This document shows positions 1 to 8,439 of a stretch of 50,725 nt of DNA, piece by piece. Origin of the DNA: Burkholderiaceae bacterium. GTDB taxonomy: Bacteria; Pseudomonadota; Gammaproteobacteria; Burkholderiales; Burkholderiaceae_B. The position numbers and the translations under genes were made by a program. The stretch covers positions 1 through 50,725 of the forward strand of contig JAJOJF010000003.1 in the NCBI GenBank assembly GCA_021208885.1. Reading direction: 5' to 3'. Position 1 is the stretch's first letter; each line of letters begins with the position of its first letter. Below the pieces are notes generated by a model that was not told the DNA's origin, did not search any database, and saw nothing but the letters and a program-made list of their open reading frames with translations.

Positions 1-712
1 CGAAGTCCTGCCCGTGATGGTCACCATCAGAATCGGTGAAGGCTTCGGTGTACCCCTTGTCGATGCCAAGCACCCGGTTGCCGCATGCACGCCCTTGACC
101 TTTCTCGGTGGCGTAGTGAATCTCGGTGAATCCATCCTTGACGATGATGCGCAGGTTGCTGCCAGTCAGATCGACGTTCTTGCCGCTGGTGGTCGTGGTC
201 AGCACGATGTGGTTGCCGTACTTCTTGGCGATCTTGACCGTAATAGTGAGCTTGCCGTCTATTACCTCGGTCGAATACTTGTCTGAGCGAACAATGAACT
301 GGTTAGCGACTTGCGATTTGCCGTGACGGAAATGCTTGCGCATCTGGCGGTGCAGGTAGGTATCTGACAGCCATTCATCACGCTTGAGCAGGGTGTAGAG
401 CCGCTTGCGCTCGTTCTCGTCGCTGGTGCGGGTTGCGATAGCTTGGCGCACCTTCAATTTTGCTGCTGCCTTATAGGTCAGGATGTCGTTGACAATATCC
501 TTGGTGGTCTCGGCACGGATGGTGCCGTCGATGTGCAGCGTGTCATAGATCTTCTTTCTGACAATCTCAGTTCTCAAGGCCGATGCCGATTTGCCCACAT
601 TGCCAAGCGCACCATACCGACGCCAGATGTCGGCACGCAGGAATCCCGCCGCCTTGCAGATGGCAGCGAGTCCTGGCGGGACATCAGCGTAAATGGTGCG
701 GGTGACTTTCAC
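1..712 (-). CDS. tnpB: TnpB-like RNA-guided nuclease of IS607/IS605 type (C-terminus outside window)
   Basis: The reading frame is open from a GTG at 712 to the left edge (about 237 residues). The N-terminal two thirds are basic and helical, as in the TnpB wedge/REC part, with a characteristic segment YLHRQMRKHF. A RuvC-I motif follows (VLGIDKGYTEAFTDSDG), whose first aspartate is near residue 218. The remaining RuvC motifs and zinc finger lie outside the window. The start GTG overlaps the TGA of a small upstream frame as GTGA, which suggests translational coupling. In the family, TnpB is an omega-RNA-guided endonuclease that helps retain the element. Assignment to TnpB is by motif recognition; activity cannot be judged from the fragment. 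Confidence 0.75.
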   Translation of the reverse strand, partial: MKVTRTIYADVPPGLAAICKAAGFLRADIWRRYGALGNVGKSASALRTEIVRKKIYDTLHIDGTIRAETTKDIVNDILTYKAAAKLKVRQAIATRTSDENERKRLYTLLKRDEWLSDTYLHRQMRKHFRHGKSQVANQFIVRSDKYSTEVIDGKLTITVKIAKKYGNHIVLTTTTSGKNVDLTGSNLRIIVKDGFTEIHYATEKGQGRACGNRVLGIDKGYTEAFTDSDGDHHGQDF

Positions 713-831
713 CTCTGTTTTTCCTTTTCTCGTATCGCCTCTGCGCAATCAGGGTCTACGTCGTCCTTCAGTGCGTGCAGCATCATTTGCGCTTGCGTCA
801 GATCAAACCACTGTTCAAGCGGCAATGGCAT
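709..831 (-). CDS. small ORF between tnpA remnant and tnpB
   Basis: A 40-residue frame starts with ATG at 831, begins MPLPLEQWFDLTQAQMM and ends at a TGA that overlaps the tnpB GTG. It is acidic in its second half and has no recognised domain. It begins nine bases after the native stop of the tnpA remnant. The tight spacing (tnpA stop, small ORF, tnpB) is consistent with a translational-coupling leader or a real small protein of the element. It could also be the true N-terminal part of a tnpB broken by a frameshift, although the GTGA overlap argues against that. Confidence 0.4.
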   Translation of the reverse strand: MPLPLEQWFDLTQAQMMLHALKDDVDPDCAEAIREKEKQR

Positions 832-839
832 ATCGGTCG

Positions 840-1145
840 TTATTCAAGTTGGTATTTTCGCATGCCGTATCGGCAGCAAGTGAAGATGTGGACAAATAGA
901 CCGCAGGTCTTCGGTCATTTCGTCTTGCGTCGACAGCGATTCCAGCACCAAGGCGATACTGTTCCATTGCCATCACCGGCGATTGCAAGACATCCTTTTG
1001 CCCTGGACTCGATACTCGGCAATAGACCACTGTTAGGCGGTTGCTAGTACGAAGGCCGAAGGCCGTCTTCCTCCCACCGACGAACCGTAGAAGCTGATCC
1101 TCCTATCCGTGGGGCGAAGTCGCGAATGTTGTCTTGATTGTTCAT
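840..1145 (-). pseudogene. tnpA: IS607-family TnpA serine recombinase, degenerate
   Basis: From ATG 1145 the frame encodes a MerR-like helix-turn-helix (RDFAPRIGGSASTVRRWEED) and then hits TAG after 33 codons. In another frame follows the serine-recombinase N-terminus (VVYCRVSSPGQKDVLQS...AMEQYRLGAGIAVD). The catalytic-domain middle is missing. In a third frame the C-terminus VHIFTCCRYGMRKYQLE ends at TAA 840-842. Expected order HTH, resolvase core, C-terminal helix is therefore kept, with at least two frame changes and a large internal deletion. The gene is dead, so the element could move only if an active TnpA is supplied elsewhere. Confidence 0.8.
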
Positions 1146-1198
1146 ATGGATAGCTATAGATAGATATGCATAATAATCAAGGAACTGTTAAAGCCTCT

Positions 1199-2161
1199 TT
1201 ACCCCATCAGACCACGGAAATACGCGATGGTCTTCTCTAGGCCTTCATCGAGTGAGACCCGTGGCTGCCAGTCAAGCTCGCGCTTGGCTAGCGAGATGTC
1301 AGGCTGACGCTGACGCGGGTCGTCTTGCGGCAACGGCATGGTGATGAGCTTTGATTTACCACCAACTTTTTTCAGCACCAGTTCCGCCAACTCACGGATG
1401 GTGAACTCACCTGGGTTGCCCAGATTGACCGGGCCAGTGAACTCCTTGGGGCTGTCCATGAAACGCACGAAGCCTTCGATCAAGTCATCCACATAGCAAA
1501 AGCTTCGGGTCTGCGAGCCATCACCGTAGATGGTGATGTCTTGGCCGCGCAGCGCCTGCACAATAAAGTTGCTCACCACCCTGCCGTCATTGGGATGCAT
1601 GCGCGGGCCATAGGTATTAAAAATGCGCACGACCTTAATCTCAAGCCCATGTTGACGCCAATAATCAAAAAATAGCGTCTCAGCACAACGCTTGCCCTCG
1701 TCATAGCAAGAGCGAATCCCTATCGGATTGACGCGCCCCCAATAGCTTTCATCCTGCGGATGAATCTCGGGATCACCGTAGACCTCACTGGTGGAGGCCT
1801 GAAATATCCGAGCCTTGGTGCGCTTGGCAAGCCCCAGCATATTGATAGCGCCATGCACGCTGGTCTTGGTAGTTTGCACCGGATCGCGCTGATAGTGAAT
1901 CGGCGAGGCCGGACAAGCCAGGTTATAGATTTCATCGACTTCGACATATAGCGGGAAAGTCACATCGTGACGCATCAACTCAAAATGTGGGTTGTCCATC
2001 AGATGCACCACATTGTCTTTGGCGCCGCTGTAGAAGTTGTCCAGGCAAATCACGTCATGGCCAGCGGCCAAGAGACGTTCACACAAATGCGACCCTAAAA
2101 AACCGGCGCCACCAGTGACCAGCACTCTTTTACGATTGGAAACCATCAAAATTGACTCCAC
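1199..2161 (-). CDS. NAD-dependent SDR epimerase/dehydratase, UDP-glucuronate decarboxylase (UDP-xylose synthase)-like
   Basis: The 320-residue protein is an extended SDR sugar-nucleotide enzyme. It shows the NAD-binding GGAGFLG near residue 18, the CLDNFYSG segment that follows beta-2, and a STSEVYGDP segment. The YxxxK pair in SCYDEGKR and [21 protein letters not shown] are typical of UDP-xylose synthases. The likely product is a cytosolic UDP-glucuronate decarboxylase or a close NAD-dependent dehydratase for surface polysaccharide precursors. The start may be the internal ATG at 2146 ([13 protein letters not shown]), which places the glycine motif at the usual distance from the N-terminus. 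The gene stands alone next to the IS607 remnant, upstream of the udg gene and on the same strand. Confidence 0.85.
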   Translation of the reverse strand: MESILMVSNRKRVLVTGGAGFLGSHLCERLLAAGHDVICLDNFYSGAKDNVVHLMDNPHFELMRHDVTFPLYVEVDEIYNLACPASPIHYQRDPVQTTKTSVHGAINMLGLAKRTKARIFQASTSEVYGDPEIHPQDESYWGRVNPIGIRSCYDEGKRCAETLFFDYWRQHGLEIKVVRIFNTYGPRMHPNDGRVVSNFIVQALRGQDITIYGDGSQTRSFCYVDDLIEGFVRFMDSPKEFTGPVNLGNPGEFTIRELAELVLKKVGGKSKLITMPLPQDDPRQRQPDISLAKRELDWQPRVSLDEGLEKTIAYFRGLMG

Positions 2162-2186
2162 AACGCAGCAATAAAATTCGGTGGCA

Positions 2187-3038
2187 CTAGATCGCAGCCA
2201 ACGCCCGCACCTGCTTTAAATCTTCCCATGCCAGGCGCTTGTCGACCGGGCGGCGCAACAAATAAGCCGGATGGTAAGTCACGATTACCGGAAGTTGTTT
2301 GCCGGCCAACGCGAGCATGTGTGGCGAACCACGTAACGCCTGTAAAGGGGCATCAGTATCCAGCAAGGCATGTGCTGCAAATCGGCCCATGGCCAACACC
2401 ACCTTCGGCGCTAAAAGCTCGATCTGACGGTTCAGATAAGGCGCGCACGCCAGAATTTCTTCATCCCTGGGGTTACGGTTAGCCGGTGGGCGGCACTTGA
2501 CCACGTTGGTAATGAACACGCTGGTGTCACGATCATGACCGATGGCTTTGAGCATGTTCTGAAGCAACTCTCCCGACCGCCCGACAAACGGCTTGCCCTG
2601 CAGGTCCTCTTGCTCGCCCGGGGCCTCGCCCACAATCAAAATGGTGGGCTTATCCACCCCTTGTCCTGGAACCGCCTGCTGGCGGGCGTGGCACAAACCG
2701 CAGCGCTGGCAAGCACTGATCGATTGAGCTACTTGCGCCAAATCCAGGGTGCTGACATCGAGTTCAGTCACTTGCTCAAGCGGCTTGGCCGCAGGTGCAA
2801 TGACAGGCCGAGATGGCGGTGGCGACACCGCTCGCGTGGGGGCATGCTCAGCCGCTGGCATTGATGCTTGCGTGTCTGCCACTTTGGGTTGAGGTTTGAC
2901 GGCTTGCGGCTCATTGGCGGCAATCCAGGGCACATCAATGCCCATGGCTTTGAGCCAGCCATGCTGCAGTCGTGACACGAAGATTCGCTCGATCGATCGC
3001 TTGCTGGATTGAGCGGGATTGGGGTTTGGTTCAGCCAT
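2187..3038 (-). CDS. uracil-DNA glycosylase, family 4 (iron-sulfur type)
   Basis: This 283-residue protein removes uracil from DNA as the first step of base excision repair. The C-terminal about 190 residues carry the family-4 pattern: CQRCGLC and later cysteines that ligate a 4Fe-4S cluster, the active-site segment [17 protein letters not shown], the [13 protein letters not shown] motif and the terminal HPAYLLR. About 90 proline/alanine-rich N-terminal residues form a low-complexity linker seen in burkholderial homologues often annotated as phage-type DNA polymerase-related. Its ATG lies seven bases after the stop of tsaB-rimI, so the two are probably cotranscribed, a common neighbourhood in this order. 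Confidence 0.9.
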   Translation of the reverse strand: MAEPNPNPAQSSKRSIERIFVSRLQHGWLKAMGIDVPWIAANEPQAVKPQPKVADTQASMPAAEHAPTRAVSPPPSRPVIAPAAKPLEQVTELDVSTLDLAQVAQSISACQRCGLCHARQQAVPGQGVDKPTILIVGEAPGEQEDLQGKPFVGRSGELLQNMLKAIGHDRDTSVFITNVVKCRPPANRNPRDEEILACAPYLNRQIELLAPKVVLAMGRFAAHALLDTDAPLQALRGSPHMLALAGKQLPVIVTYHPAYLLRRPVDKRLAWEDLKQVRALAAI

Positions 3039-3044
3039 ATGTTG

Positions 3045-4283
3045 TTATACCGCTAATTGCCTAACCTCGCGCGCCAACACCAAGGCGTCTTCACGCTCGC
3101 CCTTGCCTGCCGGATAATAACCACGGCGCTTGCCAATCTCGACAAACCCTTGCTTGGCGTAAAAAGCCAGCGCACGTGTATTCGATGGCCGCACCTCGAG
3201 AAGCACGCGAGATACGCCGTGGTCACGGGCCAATTGCTCAACCTGAGCCAGAAGTTGGGTTGCCAGACCTTTGCGTCGATAGTCTGGTGCCACAGCAATG
3301 ACGAGCAAGTGCACGTCATCGGGCGTGGGCATGGCCACACAGAAACCGGCCAAGGTATCGTTGAGGCGCAATACCCAGGCTGAGTATCGAGCGGCCAGCG
3401 CATCCTCAAAATTCCGTCTACTCCAGGGAAACGCCTGGGACTGGCGTTCTAGCTCCACCACGTCATTTATGTCCACTGGCATCATGGGCAAGAGCAACGC
3501 CTGACTTGGTGCACTCGCGTTTGCCGCCACTTTGGGGTTGCCGCCTAGACCGTGCTGTCTCTCTTCAGTGGTAAAGGCCACCTTGTCCCGCAAGTAAAGC
3601 GGCAACGCCTGTTCGGGCAAAAGCGTCTGCCCTGCCTGCCAGCGCTGGCGGCCAACAAGTGCCACCTCTCTGGCGTGCGGGCGGGCCTCAGTATCGAGGC
3701 TTTGAACGGGCAAACTCGCCATCCAATCTTGATCCACTTCAGCATTGACCACCTGCCAGCCCTCGCCGACCAAGCTCGCAGATTGACTGCTGCCCACGGC
3801 TCTTTGCCAGAACTTCAACCGTGGCTGCATGAAGCGGGGCACATCGCCTGCTGCCAGCAATACGGGGGCTTGCAGCTCAATGCCTCCAGGTCCATAGGCT
3901 CCGAAATAGACCTCTTGCATGCGAGCATCGAGCGCGACCAATGTGACGGCCGAACCGTCGTCAAACGCCGCTGCGACCGCCTGTAGGGAGTTAACTGCCA
4001 CCACTGGCAAACCCAACGCCAGTGCAATGCCTTGGGCAACGCTACAACCGAGGCGTATCCCAGTAAATGCGCCTGGCCCCTGGCCAAACGCCACGAGCCC
4101 GAGGTCGTGTCGATCAATCCCGGCTTGACGAATCACACTGTCAATTAGAGGCAGCACAGTCTCGGCATGACCGGTTTGCTGGGTCATGGCCCCGTCAAAC
4201 AGTTGCAGCCCAGTTTCATCGTCGCGCAGCACAGCGATGCTGCCCGTTCGGGTGGTGGTTTCAATGGCAAGAATGGGTTTCAT
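3045..4283 (-). CDS. TsaB-RimI fusion: tRNA t6A biosynthesis subunit plus ribosomal S18 alanine N-acetyltransferase
   Basis: This is a bifunctional protein of about 412 residues. Residues 1 to about 230 are TsaB, the dimerisation partner of TsaD in N6-threonylcarbamoyladenosine synthesis at A37 of ANN-decoding tRNAs (ILAIETTTRTGSIAV; GQGPGAFTGIRLG). Residues about 265-412 are a GNAT acetyltransferase with the acetyl-CoA loop RRKGLATQLLAQVEQ and the C-terminal LEVRPSNTRALAFYAKQGF motif of RimI. Fused TsaB/RimI proteins are known from Burkholderiales. A TTG six bases upstream would give two more residues, but the ATG at 4283 fits the family. It precedes udg in an apparent operon. Confidence 0.92.
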   Translation of the reverse strand: MKPILAIETTTRTGSIAVLRDDETGLQLFDGAMTQQTGHAETVLPLIDSVIRQAGIDRHDLGLVAFGQGPGAFTGIRLGCSVAQGIALALGLPVVAVNSLQAVAAAFDDGSAVTLVALDARMQEVYFGAYGPGGIELQAPVLLAAGDVPRFMQPRLKFWQRAVGSSQSASLVGEGWQVVNAEVDQDWMASLPVQSLDTEARPHAREVALVGRQRWQAGQTLLPEQALPLYLRDKVAFTTEERQHGLGGNPKVAANASAPSQALLLPMMPVDINDVVELERQSQAFPWSRRNFEDALAARYSAWVLRLNDTLAGFCVAMPTPDDVHLLVIAVAPDYRRKGLATQLLAQVEQLARDHGVSRVLLEVRPSNTRALAFYAKQGFVEIGKRRGYYPAGKGEREDALVLAREVRQLAV

Positions 4284-4429
4284 GGGCAAGATTGTAGCGA
4301 GGGTGGGGTCCTAACCTTGAGCGTGTTTTTTAGGCACATTGAAGTGATCACCTCTACGATGCAACCATGAGTTGTTTGACCTAGGCAATACTTAATATTT
4401 TCCTAGACAAACTTTTGTAGGACTATCAC

Positions 4430-4458
4430 TTGACAGACATCAAGCCAAATCCGATTAT
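4430..4458 (+). promoter_or_regulatory. candidate sigma-70 promoter of the IclR gene
   Basis: TTGACA at 4430-4435 and GATTAT at 4453-4458 are separated by 17 bases in an AT-rich stretch. They lie about 75 bases upstream of the iclR-type ATG. The match to the -35 is perfect and to the -10 is four of six. The AT-rich region 4320-4532 between the divergent genes holds no reading frame. Confidence 0.45.
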
Positions 4459-4532
4459 CAATTGAAAAAAAACGAACTGCTTAAAGCACCAATAATTTAA
4501 ATTTTGTAAAACAAAATAATTGAGACACTATC

Positions 4533-5348
4533 GTGAAACAACGCTCTGACACCAACTCCGTACAAAAGGTCTGCCTGATATTAAGCGCCATGTCTAGCCC
4601 AGTGCCCTGCCGGCTCAAAGACCTGGCCGCACAAACGGGCCTGGACAAAGCCAGCATCCTGCGAGTGCTCGAGACGCTGATCGAAGAGGGCTACGTCATT
4701 CGTGACGACGGACAGAAGACCTACCAACTCGGTGACCAGGCGATTCTCCTGGGGCTTGCCATGCAGCAGCGCATGCCAGTGGTGCACCAGGCACGCCCCT
4801 ATATGCTCAGGGTAGCGGCCAACAGCGGCGATACCGCCCTCTTGCTGCAGCGCATGGGTGGCGAGTCGGTCTGCATGGACCGCGAGTTTGGTGGCTACCC
4901 GATTCGCGCCAACTACCTCGAAGTCGGCACGCGCCGGCCGCTGGGGTTAAGCTCAGGTGGCCTGGCGTTACTTTCCTGGTTGCCCGATGAAGAAATCAAT
5001 GCTCTTCTGGACATCACAGCACCTGCGATCAAGCGCAACTATCCTCACATTACGCGCAGTTTCATTGAAGACCAAGTGGCCAAATCACGCTCGCAAGGCT
5101 ACGCCTGTGTGCTGAATCTGCTAGTCGAACAAATGGGCGGCATTGCCGTGCCACTGTTTGCCGCTGACGGCAGGCCATTCGCTGCACTCGTCATTTCGGC
5201 GTTGGCGCGCCGCATCCAAGAGCGTCGTCAGACGTTGGCCGATTTGCTGCACGACACGGCCGTGTCGTTTGCCAAGGAACACACGGGCGTTGACCACCAC
5301 GCCGCGTTGGCACGGTATAACGGCGCAGCGCCGGCCATGTCGGCGTAG
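4533..5348 (+). CDS. IclR-family transcriptional regulator
   Basis: The 271-residue protein has the two-domain IclR layout. A winged helix-turn-helix fills about residues 10-70 (LKDLAAQTGLDKASILRVLETL, then the wing YVIRDDGQKTYQLG). An effector-binding GAF-like domain follows to about residue 250 (RPLGLSSGGLALLSWL; GGIAVPLF). Such proteins usually regulate a neighbouring catabolic or transport operon in response to a small aromatic or organic acid. Here the nearest gene is the convergent TAXI gene, 21 bases from stop to stop, and the divergent tsaB operon. No obvious catabolic target adjoins it, so its regulon is unknown. Confidence 0.9.
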   Translation: MKQRSDTNSVQKVCLILSAMSSPVPCRLKDLAAQTGLDKASILRVLETLIEEGYVIRDDGQKTYQLGDQAILLGLAMQQRMPVVHQARPYMLRVAANSGDTALLLQRMGGESVCMDREFGGYPIRANYLEVGTRRPLGLSSGGLALLSWLPDEEINALLDITAPAIKRNYPHITRSFIEDQVAKSRSQGYACVLNLLVEQMGGIAVPLFAADGRPFAALVISALARRIQERRQTLADLLHDTAVSFAKEHTGVDHHAALARYNGAAPAMSA

Positions 5349-5368
5349 CGGGTCAATCAACTCATGAC

Positions 5369-6811
5369 CTACATGTGAGACTCTTGCTGTTGCATCTTTT
5401 GTGCGTCGGCAATGCGCACATCAAGACGGCTGCGCAACTGGTTCAGGGTGTTGCGCAAGGTGTAGTACCAGCGCATGGATTCCGATGAAATCCAGAATTG
5501 TTGGAGGTGCTCTTCAAGCAGGTTCAGGTCATCTCGTAATTGAATCAGCTCATCAAGGTTTTGTGTTTGGCTGCAGGAAGCATCAATGGCTCTCAACACC
5601 CGGTAAGCATCCGAGACCTGCATCTCGGATCGAATCACGCGATAGCGCGGCACGAGCCTCAAGAGTGGGTACACCACCGCTAAAAGCCCAAGCACCAAGA
5701 GCCAAAGCCGATCGACCAAGCTTGCAAGCCAGTACGGCAGGCGCTCGGACAAAGGCAACCCGCCCTCGGCATAGAAACGCTTGGCCACCGCGCTTAATGG
5801 CACCTCAGGATCAAGGTACGCGGGGAACACACCCGGTCTGGCAAAAAACGGTTCCGTCAATCCTTCAATGTCAGTGGTCGCGGTCAGAAACAACTGCTGT
5901 GCTGCCGGATGGAGGTCTTTGTTCACCAACAAGCTAACAGTCGAAGCCACTAGCGTGATATCCGTGTCGGGCTTGAGCGCAGTCAATGACAAAGAGCCTT
6001 GAGGCACCGACACCAGCTCAAGAAATGGAATGTGGCGCTGATAGGCCTGTGCGTAGCGCATATTGAAAACGCTGACCCCATCAGCCTGAATCAACCGGCT
6101 GACATGGTGAGAATCGTAACCGTCAACGATGGCCACCACATCTAGCTTGCCGGCTAAAAAGCGATCCACCACCTGGCGGTTCGAAACGGGATCAAACCCG
6201 GCATCAACATCCAAGTCAAAGCCTCGCAACTGCGCCATCTGGCCCAGGATCGCTCGGCTTGCTGGCCCAGCCAGGCCAATCTTTAAGCCTTGGTTGACAA
6301 AGGCGTCAAACACATCCGCACCAGCAGGCACCTCGCCGCGGTGAAAGACCCAAAGCGGCGCGTATTCGATACTGCCCAAAGACACCATCTGAGGCATAGA
6401 TTTGGCATCGAATAGCCCACCCACCACGAATGCGGCATCTACTGCTTTATCGGACTCATCGGCTGCATCCAGTGGTTCGGTATAGACCAGTTTCAGTTCA
6501 ATGCCTGCCTCTTCAAACGGCGAAACATAGCGCTCACCAAGCAGCGCGAGCGCAGAGTTCTCAGCGCCAACGGCCAGTGACACCTCGCTCGGAGGCAAAG
6601 GCTTGACCCAGGCCACCAGAACCACCACACCCAATACAGCCAAAAGCAGCCAGTGCCATTCACGTCGCAGGAACAACTTCCACGAATCCATCTCTTCGCC
6701 AAGCGGCTCGGCGATGATGTGCCGATACAAACTCGAATGGCGGATTTGATGCCGATTGCGACGGCGAGCGCGATCAGCAGTTTGATCGATGCGATCAGGT
6801 GACTGGGCCAC
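5369..6811 (-). CDS. TAXI-family substrate-binding protein with N- and C-terminal membrane segments
   Basis: The 480-residue protein has a hydrophobic segment near residues 54-70 (HWLLLAVLGVVVLVAWV). A TAXI-type periplasmic binding domain follows (about 75-340; EVSLAVGAENSALALLGERY start, then GLAGPASRAILGQ). A second long hydrophobic segment lies near 375-395 and a cytoplasmic, partly helical tail follows. TAXI proteins normally deliver substrates to TRAP permeases. No DctQM-type permease lies in this window, and the double anchoring suggests a membrane-bound sensor or adaptor role instead. The GTG start at 6811 has AAAGGA seven bases upstream. An internal ATG before the first membrane segment is an alternative start. 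It converges with the IclR gene. Confidence 0.8.
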   Translation of the reverse strand: MAQSPDRIDQTADRARRRNRHQIRHSSLYRHIIAEPLGEEMDSWKLFLRREWHWLLLAVLGVVVLVAWVKPLPPSEVSLAVGAENSALALLGERYVSPFEEAGIELKLVYTEPLDAADESDKAVDAAFVVGGLFDAKSMPQMVSLGSIEYAPLWVFHRGEVPAGADVFDAFVNQGLKIGLAGPASRAILGQMAQLRGFDLDVDAGFDPVSNRQVVDRFLAGKLDVVAIVDGYDSHHVSRLIQADGVSVFNMRYAQAYQRHIPFLELVSVPQGSLSLTALKPDTDITLVASTVSLLVNKDLHPAAQQLFLTATTDIEGLTEPFFARPGVFPAYLDPEVPLSAVAKRFYAEGGLPLSERLPYWLASLVDRLWLLVLGLLAVVYPLLRLVPRYRVIRSEMQVSDAYRVLRAIDASCSQTQNLDELIQLRDDLNLLEEHLQQFWISSESMRWYYTLRNTLNQLRSRLDVRIADAQKMQQQESHM

Positions 6812-6905
6812 ACCAAGATCCTTTAAAAACCAGGGACCTTCAGTTTAGTCGCACTACGGTTACAACTGACAACAAGCCAGTGCGAGACCGTCGAAGGCGC
6901 CACAC

Positions 6906-7208
6906 TCAGACGATTGCCTGCAAGCCTCTGTCAGCGATCAAATTAAGCAATTTGAGTGCGGGGCCAGTCGGGCGAGTATCGCCTTGCTCCCATTTGCGCA
7001 CAGTCGAGGGCGTAGTGTGCAGATACAAAGCAAACACAGGCTGACTGAAGTGCAAGCTTTGCCTGAGCCGTTTGATATCCAACGGCGAGAAAGGACGTAC
7101 TGGCGCTGGACAGATGGCCTCGAATTGGCGCATCGTCGTTTTACTGATGGCGCCGCAATTGGCGAGCGTGGAAAAGTCATCTCGCAGGGAATCAATGATT
7201 TTGCTCAC
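6906..7208 (-). CDS. HigA-like XRE antitoxin (module 1)
   Basis: A protein of 100 residues contains a helix-turn-helix in its C-terminal half (LRQSLHFSQPVFALYLHTTPSTVRKWEQG) ending with KLLNLIADRG, the pattern of HigA/NadS-type antitoxins. It binds and neutralises the RelE-like toxin encoded just upstream and normally represses the operon. The start chosen is GTG at 7208 because GGAGG lies six bases upstream (7215-7219). The gene begins inside the last 17 bases of the toxin gene. It is a distant homologue of the antitoxin at 12202-12534. Confidence 0.85.
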   Translation of the reverse strand: MSKIIDSLRDDFSTLANCGAISKTTMRQFEAICPAPVRPFSPLDIKRLRQSLHFSQPVFALYLHTTPSTVRKWEQGDTRPTGPALKLLNLIADRGLQAIV

Positions 7209-7572
7209 AGCAAACCTCCAATAACACACCAGACTCAGTCGCTCTTTGCAACGCCTTACCCGTCAAACCCAAGAAAACTTCACCACCGAACTGCAACGCT
7301 TTTTGTTCTGCAAGCGTGATGTTGGCTCTGTCGCTTTTTGCAAACCCACACATAAAAACATACCGGCTACCGATTCGGGCCGAGAGCAAAGTCCTGTAGC
7401 CTGATCTTTTGCCCTGACCGGGCCTTGCGATTCTTTTCTTAAAGAGCAGGCCACCGAGCTCAGCATCTATCAAACCTGCCTCCATTTCTAGCACCGCCTC
7501 ACACAAAACGGCATCATCTAGACGTTCGTTAGCCTGCCATTTAGCAAAACTTTTACGCTTTAGCACGCTCAT
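7192..7572 (-). CDS. RelE/HigB-like toxin (module 1)
   Basis: The 126-residue basic protein belongs to the RelE/ParE-type family with the motif GLIDAELGG..FKKRIARPGQGK, followed by a GxRTL segment, a hydrophobic strand and GFAKSDRANI. Family members are ribosome-dependent mRNA interferases or related translation inhibitors. Toxin precedes antitoxin, as in higBA. The reading frame is intact and aligns end to end with the broken toxin gene at 9265-12212. It overlaps a small upstream frame by ATGA at 7569-7572 and has GAAGGTG as ribosome-binding site inside that frame. Confidence 0.85.
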   Translation of the reverse strand: MSVLKRKSFAKWQANERLDDAVLCEAVLEMEAGLIDAELGGLLFKKRIARPGQGKRSGYRTLLSARIGSRYVFMCGFAKSDRANITLAEQKALQFGGEVFLGLTGKALQRATESGVLLEVCCEQNH

Positions 7573-7718
7573 TTCACCTTCAAAAATATACCCTTCACGG
7601 TTACCTTTTCAACCCCAGACGAGCACATATCTGCTAACTGCCCAGCCAAACGTTCGGGGGATGCAACCACAACAGCTCGACCAAAACCGAAGCCATGAAG
7701 CCGAATTATATTTGTCAT
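7569..7718 (-). CDS. hypothetical 49-residue ORF upstream of the toxin
   Basis: From ATG 7718 a frame encodes MTNIIRLHGFGFG... and ends with GIFLKVK at a TGA overlapping the toxin ATG (ATGA). No domain is recognised and no strong ribosome-binding site precedes it. The ATGA overlap and the AT-rich promoter-like DNA further upstream (around 7800-7850) make cotranscription possible. The frame stays open upstream to 7811 but without family support. It may be a real leader peptide or third component, or merely an open frame within the toxin leader. Confidence 0.3.
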   Translation of the reverse strand: MTNIIRLHGFGFGRAVVVASPERLAGQLADMCSSGVEKVTVKGIFLKVK

Positions 7719-7822
7719 TTCGACAATTAATTCACTACTAGGTTTTCTACGTCCGGGTGTTGCGCAGGGTCGCGACCAAGACGCGCTAGCTATTCGTGAC
7801 CTAAACAACACCTATAATCATT

Positions 7823-7852
7823 TTATTGCTAAATAATATGTTTTTTTATAAT
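7823..7852 (+). promoter_or_regulatory. candidate promoter of the YeeE/YedE pair
   Basis: TATAAT at 7847-7852 is a perfect -10 with TTATTG at 7823-7828 as -35, spacer 18 bases. It lies 44 bases before the ATG at 7896, in a strongly AT-rich divergent region that also serves the toxin-antitoxin module on the other strand. Confidence 0.45.
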
Positions 7853-7895
7853 ATGTAAATGTATGCAACAACCTCATATAGGAGGGATTAGTGTC

Positions 7896-8435
7896 ATGAC
7901 CCAAGAAAAAGAAACCATCGGGGGCTGGAGCCCCTATCTCGCAGGCGCCCTAGTGGGCGTGCTGGCCATCATCTCAGTGCTGGTCACCACGCTGCTCATG
8001 GGCAAAAGCAACTACCTTGGCGCATCGACCACCTTTGTGCGTGCCGCCGGTGAAATTTTCAATTTTGTCGATCCAGAGCATGTGGCTGAGAACGCCTACT
8101 ACACCAAAACCAAAATCAAGATCGACTGGCAGTTCATGCTGGTGATCGGGATTTTCTTTGGCGCGCTGATTTCCTCAAAACTTGACAAGAGCTTCAAGCT
8201 TGAAGGCTCTCCCCCAATCTGGCGTGACCGCTTTGGTGACTCGCCTTGGGTGCGCGCGATTGGCGCCATCGTGGGTGGCGTCATCGCCATGATTGGCGCA
8301 CGCATGGCATCAGGCTGCCCTTCGGGTCATGGGCTATCCGGCATGATGCAACTGTCCATGAGTGCGTTTGTGGCTCTGCCGCTATTTTTCTTGTTTGGCG
8401 TGATCGTGGCCAACCTGTTGTTTAAGAGGAGCTAA
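7896..8435 (+). CDS. YeeE/YedE-family membrane transporter, first half-protein
   Basis: A 179-residue membrane protein starts with ATG 7896, chosen because AGGAGG lies ten bases upstream. An upstream in-frame ATG at 7863 has no such site. It shows four or five hydrophobic segments and the family signature GARMASGCPSGHGLSG with its conserved cysteine near the end of the protein. YeeE/YedE proteins include the thiosulfate importer TsuA; split pairs of this size are known as PmpAB-like proteins associated with sulfur metabolism. The second half-gene starts five bases after this stop, so the two probably form one transporter. Substrate (thiosulfate or another sulfur species) is inferred from family. 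Confidence 0.88.
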   Translation: MTQEKETIGGWSPYLAGALVGVLAIISVLVTTLLMGKSNYLGASTTFVRAAGEIFNFVDPEHVAENAYYTKTKIKIDWQFMLVIGIFFGALISSKLDKSFKLEGSPPIWRDRFGDSPWVRAIGAIVGGVIAMIGARMASGCPSGHGLSGMMQLSMSAFVALPLFFLFGVIVANLLFKRS

Positions 8436-8439
8436 AACC

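Larger units (their letters stand above)
1..1145 (-). mobile_element. IS607-family element, partial and decayed
   Basis: A serine-recombinase tnpA remnant (840-1145) is followed on the same strand by a tnpB-type gene that runs off the left edge. That gene order is the IS607 arrangement. IS607 elements lack terminal inverted repeats, so the outer boundary near 1145-1198 cannot be fixed from sequence alone. The element sits directly upstream of the SDR gene at 1199-2161. The tnpA part is broken and cannot encode an active recombinase, while the visible tnpB part is open. Confidence 0.75.

Noticed and set aside
443..883. 146-residue plus-strand frame at the left end
   Set aside because: Antisense to the tnpB/tnpA remnants, which show clear family motifs.
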